Origin: a virus
IMG/VR virus record: IMGVR_UViG_3300025289_000995
Coordinates: 1 to 24,538 of that record
Strand: one strand, 5' to 3'
DNA: 24,538 nucleotides
In this document: piece by piece, positions 20,667 to 24,538 of the stretch
Position numbering within the stretch: position 1 is the first letter of the stretch
Layout: every line of letters starts with the position of its first letter
Made by a program: the position numbers and the translations under genes
The notes under the pieces: generated by a model
Told to the model about the DNA's origin: nothing
Seen by the model: the letters and a program-made list of their open reading frames with translations, nothing else
Database searches by the model: none

Positions 20667-20906
20667 CTACCCCGCCGCAAGCCGCCGAAACAGCGCCAGC
20701 CGATCCTCCTCGTGCGACCGCAGATACAGCCGGCACACCAGCCGCGTCAGATCATCCAGCGGCGCCAGCGACCCGCCGGCCAGCGCCACATCGTCCAACG
20801 CACACGACGCCTCGCCCGACGCGCGCACCACCAGCGCCGCGCACGTCGCGCAGCACTGCGGCTGCGCCCGCTCCAGCTTCAACAATCGCCGATGAAGATT
20901 CGCCAT
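20667..20906 (-). CDS. Small Cys-containing protein
   Basis: 79 residues from ATG 20906 (MANLHRRLLKLERAQPQCCATC). A basic N-terminal helix is followed by a QCCATC cysteine group, then two acidic helices with LVCRLYLRSHEEDRLALFRRL. It sits 9 bases upstream of the next gene's start region. The ribosome site (AGTAGTGG) is weak and the longer open frame upstream is Arg/Ser/Gly-rich antisense-like sequence. Function unknown. Confidence 0.55.
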   Translation of the reverse strand: MANLHRRLLKLERAQPQCCATCAALVVRASGEASCALDDVALAGGSLAPLDDLTRLVCRLYLRSHEEDRLALFRRLAAG

Positions 20907-20919
20907 GGCCACTACTCCA

Positions 20920-21459
20920 CTACTCCGACCCGCTCCATCCAACCAATTCGCCACTCCCCCGCCCGTTTCCCCCCGTAGTAGCAGCCCCCGTAGTAGCGGC
21001 ATCCCCATGCCGCGCCTCTGCCTCCAACCACTCGATAGCCTCCTCGATCTTCCGCACGTACGACCCTCCGTACTGCGGATAGCCGGCCACCAGCGCCAGC
21101 CGCCGCCGGCTCGCCCCGCCCCGCCAGGCCTCCCGGATACGCTCCGCGATCGCCGCCACCTCTGCCCCCTCCCCTGACATTCGGGGGAGGGCTGGAGTGG
21201 ATGCCTCCTCATTTCCACGGACATCATGCACCAGCGCATCAAGCAGCCAGCGCAAGTCCCGCAGCGCCCGATCCACCCGCGCATCCTGCGGCACGATGAG
21301 CCAGGCCCCATCCGGAGAGGTGGCCCGCGCCGCATCCAGCGACCGCCCGTCGAGCATCGCCGCCACCAGCCGGCCGAACTCCGACGCGCTGATCCAAATG
21401 TTGGCACCCTGCGTCGCCAGCGACACGCCCACCACGTGCCCCACGATCACCGTCATCAT
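20920..21459 (-). CDS. Accessory protein with several inserted repeats
   Basis: 179 residues from ATG 21459, whose ATGATGA overlaps the upstream stop. Residues 1-85 look native (VIVGHVVGVSLATQGANIWISASEFGRLVAAMLDGRSL, LRDLRWLLDALVHDVRG). The PALPRMSGEGAEV stretch is translated from an imperfect CCCTCCCCCGAATG palindrome (about 21162-21190), and the C-terminal GDAATTGAATTGG from GTAGTAGCGGCATCCCC and CTACTACGGGG repeats (20975-21013). Helices 100-145 (ERIREAWRGGASRRRLALVAG, KIEEAIEWLEAE) remain intact. An example of coding sequence absorbing intergenic repeats. Confidence 0.65.
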   Translation of the reverse strand: MMTVIVGHVVGVSLATQGANIWISASEFGRLVAAMLDGRSLDAARATSPDGAWLIVPQDARVDRALRDLRWLLDALVHDVRGNEEASTPALPRMSGEGAEVAAIAERIREAWRGGASRRRLALVAGYPQYGGSYVRKIEEAIEWLEAEARHGDAATTGAATTGGNGRGSGELVGWSGSE

Positions 21460-21689
21460 TTCGCCCGCCTGCCTTTCAGCCGCATCAGCACGTCCACGCC
21501 CAGCACCTCCGCCTGTTCCGCCTCACACAGGCCAAACTTGCGGCACAGCACCAACAGGAACATCCCCACGTCGGCGAACAACTCATCGACCGGCGCGTCC
21601 GTCTTCGTCACGAACTCCTCACGCAGCTCGCGCAGCGCGCGCACCACGTCGTGCGACATCACCATCCGCGTGCCCTGAAAAATCATCAT
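21456..21689 (-). CDS. Small helical protein, MazG-fold-like core
   Basis: 77 residues from ATG 21689 (or 21686), preceded by GGGGAGGAACC. Mostly helical with an acidic run: HDVVRALRELREEFVTKTDAPVDELFADVGMFLLVLCRKFGLCEAEQAEVLGVDVLMRLKGR. The pattern of acidic residues in consecutive helices (E-EL-DEL-D) hints at a truncated MazG/dUTPase-type nucleotide pyrophosphohydrolase, but the EExxE motif is incomplete. The stop overlaps the next start (ATGA). Confidence 0.6.
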   Translation of the reverse strand: MMIFQGTRMVMSHDVVRALRELREEFVTKTDAPVDELFADVGMFLLVLCRKFGLCEAEQAEVLGVDVLMRLKGRRAK

Positions 21690-21705
21690 GGTTCCTCCCC
21701 ATGAG

Positions 21706-21732
21706 GTAGGGGCAGGCCTTGCGCCTGCCCTC
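21706..21732. repeat. GTAGGGGCAGGC palindrome
   Basis: GGGGCAGGC-CTTGC-GCCTGCCC hairpin just upstream of the 21689 start. Same family as 12281-12312 and 14076-14102; the start of another copy is cut off at 24513-24538. Confidence 0.85.
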
Positions 21733-21735
21733 TCC

Positions 21736-22010
21736 TCCAGTCCAGTCGCGCAGGACGGTTGCGTTCAGCGGCCGAGGCCGCGTCTGGTGGCCACCGCTTC
21801 TTCCTGCATCAGTTCCAGTGGTTACGCTTCCTCCGTGTCCTTTTCCCCGGTATGTCCCTCGACGACACCCGCTATCAAGGTGAGTCAGGTATGGGCCGGA
21901 TACGACCGTCGTCCGCTTCGTCCCGCTGCCGGCGCGACCGGCAGACCTTCAACCTGCGTAGGGGCCACGAGACGGCTTTCAATCCGCTTCATTCACCCGA
22001 TCCGCTGTCC
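21736..22010 (-). other. Gene-less stretch with RNA-like structure
   Basis: There is no credible gene here. The minus strand has a perfect hairpin CTGCCGG-TCGCG-CCGGCAG, GGTGGCCACC and GCGGCC palindromes, and repeated GAAGCGG motifs. A GATCGGGTGAATG stretch (21988-22002) belongs to the ACGGATCGGG repeat family. It could be a second structured RNA or decayed sequence; support is weak. Confidence 0.35.
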
Positions 22011-22020
22011 CAAAACACAC

Positions 22021-22151
22021 ACCGGCCTGGCAACGCCCAACCGCCAGGCCGGTGAGGGGCTTGCCTCATCGCATATAATGAGACAAGCCCGCGCGCCGGT
22101 CTCGTCGGCGTTCGGGTCAGGCCGGCGCAGTGTTCCCGCACTGCGCCGGCC
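22021..22151. other. Three consecutive strong hairpins
   Basis: (1) ACCGGCCTGGC/GCCAGGCCGGT, 22021-22053, 11 bp; on the minus strand it is followed by GTGTGTTTTG, a weak terminator. (2) GGGCTTG and CTCAT stems, 22057-22090, with one pair that is a G-U only on the minus strand. (3) GGCCGGCGCAGTG/CACTGCGCCGGCC, 22120-22151, 13 bp, 6-base loop. They follow the 22165 stop in the minus direction. Confidence 0.75.
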
Positions 22152-22164
22152 GCTATCCGTGAAG

Positions 22165-22488
22165 TCAACCGTACATCGGCACGATCACCGGCTTCGCCAG
22201 CTTCCACGTCCCCATCTGCCAGACGATCCAGTGCGTCCCGCAGTCCGGGCAGATTACGTAACGCGGCGACTGCTCGAGCGCGTCAGCTTCCTTCAGCGTC
22301 GTGGCCGGCCCGTCCTCGTGCTCACACCGCCACTCGCCGCGAACCACCCGCTTGTCTTCTGTCACGCTCGCCTCCTGCTCGTCGTCGAACTCCTCGCACT
22401 CGTGCGTGCAATCGTCCGGCGCCTCGAGCCACGTATCCTCCACGTCGCAGTCACACGCCTGCCCGCAGCCCTTCCCACAGTCGTGCAT
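22165..22488 (-). CDS. Cys-rich zinc-binding protein
   Basis: 107 residues from ATG 22488, preceded by AGGAGGCGGGC. The N-terminus is Cys/His-rich (HDCGKGCGQACDCDVED, DCTHECEEF), the middle has RCEHED, and the C-terminal half has ICPDCGTHWIVWQMG, a zinc-ribbon-like CPxC pair. It probably binds one or two zinc ions and is acidic overall. Such small zinc proteins are frequent in phage early regions with unknown roles. Three hairpins follow the stop. Confidence 0.7.
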   Translation of the reverse strand: MHDCGKGCGQACDCDVEDTWLEAPDDCTHECEEFDDEQEASVTEDKRVVRGEWRCEHEDGPATTLKEADALEQSPRYVICPDCGTHWIVWQMGTWKLAKPVIVPMYG

Positions 22489-22496
22489 GCCCGCCT

Positions 22497-22528
22497 CCTA
22501 TCCGTGCAATCCGTGCCATCCGTGGTTA
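22497..22528 (-). repeat. ACGGAT junction repeat
   Basis: Minus strand: the TAA stop of the 22526 gene begins TAACCACGGATGGCACGG, ending at the AGGAGG of the Cys-rich gene. Confidence 0.88.
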
Positions 22529-22828
22529 AAACAACTTCGGCTGCTCCCCCACCGGCCAGCTCAACAACACCAGCTGCTCCCCGGTCTCCGCGTCGAATCG
22601 CATATGGCGCCCGGGCTCCGCAAAGCCCAGGCCCTTCACCGCGTTCACGATCACCTCAACCTCGTCGTCGATCGGATACCGTTCCGTCCCGTTCCCGACC
22701 GTCAGCCGCAGATAGTGCGTCCCGTTCGACTGCCGGTGCTTCAAGGTCATCTTCCCATACACCAGCCGATTCGGGCTGTACCCGATCAGACCCTGCATCG
22801 TCCCTGCGTCCAGCGTCTTACTCTCCAT
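22526..22828 (-). CDS. Small early protein
   Basis: 100 residues from ATG 22828, chosen because GAGGTTGACGACA precedes it and the longer frame upstream is antisense-like. Beta-rich: NRLVYGKMTLKHRQSNGTHYLRLTVGNGTERYPIDDEVEVIVNAVKGLGF, then FDAETGEQLVLLSWP. This suggests a small beta-barrel or RNA/DNA-binding fold. It overlaps the end of the replication-like gene by 11 bases, so they are coupled. Confidence 0.65.
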   Translation of the reverse strand: MESKTLDAGTMQGLIGYSPNRLVYGKMTLKHRQSNGTHYLRLTVGNGTERYPIDDEVEVIVNAVKGLGFAEPGRHMRFDAETGEQLVLLSWPVGEQPKLF

Positions 22829-23654
22829 TGTCGTCAACCTCGCTCTCTTCCCCCTGCCCCCGACTGCGCTCCAGAAACTCCACCCACTCTTCCCCCACAT
22901 CCATGCCCATCGAAAAGCGCGGCCCACCCAGAGCCTTGATGCGCCTGAGAAGAGTCTCGTGCTCCCGATGCCAGCGCCGCCAGTCCGGATCGTCCTTCTT
23001 CACCCGGTAAGCAAAGCTCGGCGGCGGCACGTTCTGCTCAAGCCGGCGCGCCACGAACGAGGGGAACCTGATCGACTCCCCCAACGGCGAGCGCACGTAC
23101 GCAATCCACAGCAGCGCCTGCAGCTCCACGCTGTCCGGCGCGTCCCCATCGCTGAGGGCGGCCTGAATCGCGCCCCGGGCGTCACCGGGTGGACAGCCAT
23201 GCGTCATCAGGATCCCCGCCAGGCGCTCCAGGTCAGGGTGACGCTGGATCGGTTTAACCGATCTAGCACCATCTGTCAGTGGTAGTGGTAGTGTTTCTCC
23301 CTCTGTAGGTAAAAGACTACTACTACTACCAGAGACAAGATCGGTTAAACCGATCTTCTTAGTTCTGTCCCAGAATTCCAACTGACTTACAACCGAATCC
23401 GTCAGCCGGATTCCCCGCCCGCCCGGACCCAGGCATGCCACCCCCACCGCCGGCAGAACCTGCCGGGCCGCCGCGATCGTCTCCTCGTCACACCCAGTCA
23501 GCGCCATCAGCTCCTCGACCGACCACCAATCCGGATGCTCCTGCTTCAACAGCACCATCACCACGAAACACGCCAGCGGCCCGACCTGCGCCCGGCCCGA
23601 TGTTCCACGCGTCAACGCACGCATCAGCAGCCCCACGTACGATCGGTTGTCCAC
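22818..23654 (-). CDS. Replication initiator-like winged-helix protein
   Basis: 278 residues. The N-terminus (LACFVVMVLLKQEHPDWWSVEELMALTGCDEETIAAARQVLPAVGVACLGPGGRGIRLTD) has the helix-turn-helix/wing layout of phage replication proteins (DnaD/RepA-N type). A Ser/Leu linker (SGSSSSLLPTEGE) follows, then a helical C-terminal region with an acidic tail. It would bind the origin or load the helicase (inference). GTG 23654 (GTGGACAACC) is the apparent start; ribosome site weak. Short TCGGTTAAACCGATC palindromes (23251-23262 and 23338-23356) lie inside the gene, possible iteron-like sites. Confidence 0.65.
   Translation of the reverse strand: MDNRSYVGLLMRALTRGTSGRAQVGPLACFVVMVLLKQEHPDWWSVEELMALTGCDEETIAAARQVLPAVGVACLGPGGRGIRLTDSVVSQLEFWDRTKKIGLTDLVSGSSSSLLPTEGETLPLPLTDGARSVKPIQRHPDLERLAGILMTHGCPPGDARGAIQAALSDGDAPDSVELQALLWIAYVRSPLGESIRFPSFVARRLEQNVPPPSFAYRVKKDDPDWRRWHREHETLLRRIKALGGPRFSMGMDVGEEWVEFLERSRGQGEESEVDDNGE
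23251..23357. repeat. GATCGGTTTAACCGATC palindromes inside the rep-like gene
   Basis: ATCGGTTTAACCGAT at about 23249-23263 and GATCGGTTAAACCGATC at about 23339-23355, two near-identical palindromes about 90 bp apart in the linker region. Separated by AT-richer DNA (GTAGTGGTAGTG, CTACTACTACTACC). They may be an origin or operator inside the initiator gene, as in many phages. Confidence 0.65.
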
Positions 23655-23676
23655 AGCTTGACGCCTGTGCTATACT
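23647..23676 (+). promoter_or_regulatory. Plus-strand promoter in rep/regulator gap
   Basis: TTGTCC (23647-23652), 18-base spacer, TATACT (23671-23676) with a TG extension. It faces away from the rep-like gene and toward a perfect terminator 40 bases later. Confidence 0.7.
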
Positions 23677-23682
23677 ATGGAC

Positions 23683-23749
23683 ACCAGTCGTCGTGACTGC
23701 TCTGTGTCGGTGGGCACGCGCCCGGGGGAGGGCGCGTGCTCGTTTTTTT
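23683..23749 (+). ncRNA. Candidate small RNA, about 65 nt
   Basis: From the predicted start near 23683 to the terminator T-run at 23749. It contains a 5-bp hairpin CAGTC-GTCGT-GACTG (23685-23699), a short single-stranded part and the terminator hairpin. There is no ORF. Being divergent from the rep-like gene and overlapping its start region, it could be a copy-control or lysogeny RNA. Confidence 0.6.
23714..23749 (+). terminator. Perfect intrinsic terminator
   Basis: GCACGCGCCC (23714-23723) pairs exactly with GGGCGCGTGC (23730-23739), six-base loop, then TCG and seven Ts (23743-23749). Confidence 0.92.
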
Positions 23750-23761
23750 CTGTTGGTTCCC

Positions 23762-24208
23762 TCATCGTTTCCGCTCCTTCTTCCTTTTATAGTCCTCACT
23801 TCTGCAAGCCCTGGCGTGATACTTCTGACTAGGCGAGTTTGGCACAAACTCAATCCGGCAGCCGGCCAGAGCGCACCTGCGCGCTTCGCCGGTGACCAGC
23901 GCGCCGGCGATGTCGTTCATCGCAAGCACTTCGACCGGCCTGGCCCGAGCCCATACCTCATCGACGCCGTCAATCATCGCTCCCAGGATAAGCGCAGCAC
24001 GGGCCAGCTTCCCCGTGATCGGCTTCTTGCCCACCTCCAACTGCCGCACGTACTCCCTGCTGAAGCCGGTCCCCACGTTTGGCTTCAGCGTCCGCCGAAG
24101 CGTCACGCCAAACTGCGCCAGGCTCTGACCATACTCAGCACGAATCGCCCTCAACTGCTCAGGCGTGACGTTTGGCGCCTGTTCGAGCCGTGTGTCGTTT
24201 TTTCTCAT
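23762..24208 (-). CDS. XRE-like HTH regulator with C-terminal Cys/His module
   Basis: 148 residues from ATG 24208; GTG 24226 is an in-frame alternative and neither has a good ribosome site. Residues about 12-60 form an XRE-type helix-turn-helix (TPEQLRAIRAEYGQSLAQFGVTLRRTL, GFSREYVRQLEVGKKPITGKLARAALIL). The C-terminal CALAGCRIEFVPNSPSQKYHARACRSEDY has CxxxxC and HxxxC spacing like a small zinc finger found in phage HTH regulators. Likely repressor or early regulator. Direct repeats AGTTGACA flank its start (24218-24236), a plausible autoregulatory site. It is upstream of the small RNA and rep-like gene. Confidence 0.75.
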   Translation of the reverse strand: MRKNDTRLEQAPNVTPEQLRAIRAEYGQSLAQFGVTLRRTLKPNVGTGFSREYVRQLEVGKKPITGKLARAALILGAMIDGVDEVWARARPVEVLAMNDIAGALVTGEARRCALAGCRIEFVPNSPSQKYHARACRSEDYKRKKERKR

Positions 24209-24217
24209 CGCGTCGAA

Positions 24218-24236
24218 AGTTGACACCGAGTTGACA
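24218..24236. promoter_or_regulatory. Direct repeats AGTTGACA near regulator start
   Basis: AGTTGACA at 24218-24225 and 24229-24236, 11 bp apart (one helical turn), overlapping the alternative GTG of the HTH gene. Candidate operator. Confidence 0.6.
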
Positions 24237-24250
24237 GCGTTACGGGCATT

Positions 24251-24499
24251 CTAGCGTTGCCCCCTCGCCTTCTTCCGCACGTCTTCCAGCCACGCAACCA
24301 CGCTCACAAACTCACTCCCCGACAGCGCATCAATGGTGGCCTCGATCGCGTCGAGCATGTCCGGCGCCGCCGCGAACAACAGCCCGTAGCGCCTGGACTC
24401 CTCCTCGCCGAACGTGTTGATCGCGGCCACCATGTTGCCGGCCGCGTCCTGGATCGTGCCCGGAAATCCCGTGCCTGGCACGTAGTAAAGTGCGTCCAT
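24251..24499 (-). CDS. Small conserved phage protein (FAAAPDMLDAIE type)
   Basis: 82 residues from ATG 24499, preceded by AGGAGGAAACCG. The central LLFAAAPDMLDAIEATIDAL helix is a pattern widespread in phage early genes, where AAAPELLEAL-type proteins occur in large families with no known function. The N-terminus has YYVPGTGFPGTIQDAAGNMVAAIN, a short beta-hairpin. It stands at the head of the right-hand minus-strand cluster. Confidence 0.75.
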   Translation of the reverse strand: MDALYYVPGTGFPGTIQDAAGNMVAAINTFGEEESRRYGLLFAAAPDMLDAIEATIDALSGSEFVSVVAWLEDVRKKARGQR

Positions 24500-24538
24500 C
24501 GGTTTCCTCCTGTAGGGGCACGGCGGACGCGCGCCCGC

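Noticed and set aside
21736-22010. CRISPR repeat suggested by TTTCAATCC
   Set aside because: Only one copy of the motif and no regularly spaced repeats.
1-24538. tRNA genes
   Set aside because: No cloverleaf with TTCRA loop and CCA-type ends was found by eye; a dedicated search would be decisive.

Overview
The window reads as a high-GC tailed-phage genome or prophage segment. It carries a structural-gene block on the minus strand (7.1-20.0 kb), a minus-strand control and replication block (20.3-24.5 kb), and a plus-strand accessory block on the left (0.4-6.6 kb). The terminase, portal, a fused prohead protease/capsid protein and tail genes show it is phage. No integrase, tRNA gene or endolysin was found. 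The host is most likely a Chloroflexota-type bacterium, inferred only from the dispersed low-complexity junction repeats and palindromes (ACGGAT, TTTGAAGTTTG, GTAGGGGCAGG and CGGCATCCCCATGCCG families), which I associate with those genomes.

The standout is 1847-3067. Over 1,220 bases the plus strand has only four adenines before the final stop codon, in DNA where T stays common. The tract holds two plus-strand genes without ATG starts: a 113-residue ORF (2046-2387) and a 218-residue SLOG/DprA-like Rossmann protein (2411-3067). Each starts with GTG, four bases after an identical A-free Shine-Dalgarno, TTGGGGGTG. Of the five adenines counted through the last stop, one is in an extended -10 box, two are in the two stop codons, one encodes the conserved Asp of the SLOG GAD motif, and only one (an Ala codon) looks dispensable. 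This looks like selection against A in a translated operon rather than junk sequence.

Next to it, and divergent from it, lies about 820 nt of gene-less DNA (about 1020-1838). On the minus strand it folds into many long-range helices. The G-U pairs work only in that orientation, and a GCAGGCGA motif recurs. I interpret it as a large ornate noncoding RNA of unassigned family. The A-less operon, the RNA and the small genes up to 4.5 kb may form one system.

Layout: 0-0.4 kb repeats; 422-871 a promoter-linked duplicated-domain protein; 1.0-1.85 kb candidate RNA; 1.85-3.07 kb A-less operon; 3.3-4.5 kb four small genes ending at a terminator; 4.6 kb a promoter with a perfect operator palindrome; 4.8-6.6 kb an unknown protein, a HAD phosphatase, a micro-ORF and an RHH-like protein. 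Then, reading minus-strand transcription from right to left: 24.5-22.2 kb small phage protein, XRE-type regulator, replication-like protein and small zinc proteins; 21.7-20.3 kb accessory genes; 20.29-20.18 kb a promoter-terminator small RNA with a GAAC-N4-GTTC box; 20.09 kb late promoter; then terS-like, membrane coiled coil, terL, portal, protease-capsid fusion, virion proteins, holin-like protein, fibre, baseplate and tail genes down to 7.1 kb.

A second genome-wide oddity is that at 14 gene ends the stop codon is itself the first three bases of a short tandem repeat, from one of several unrelated families, which fills the gap to the next gene. Related repeats have also entered coding sequences in frame.
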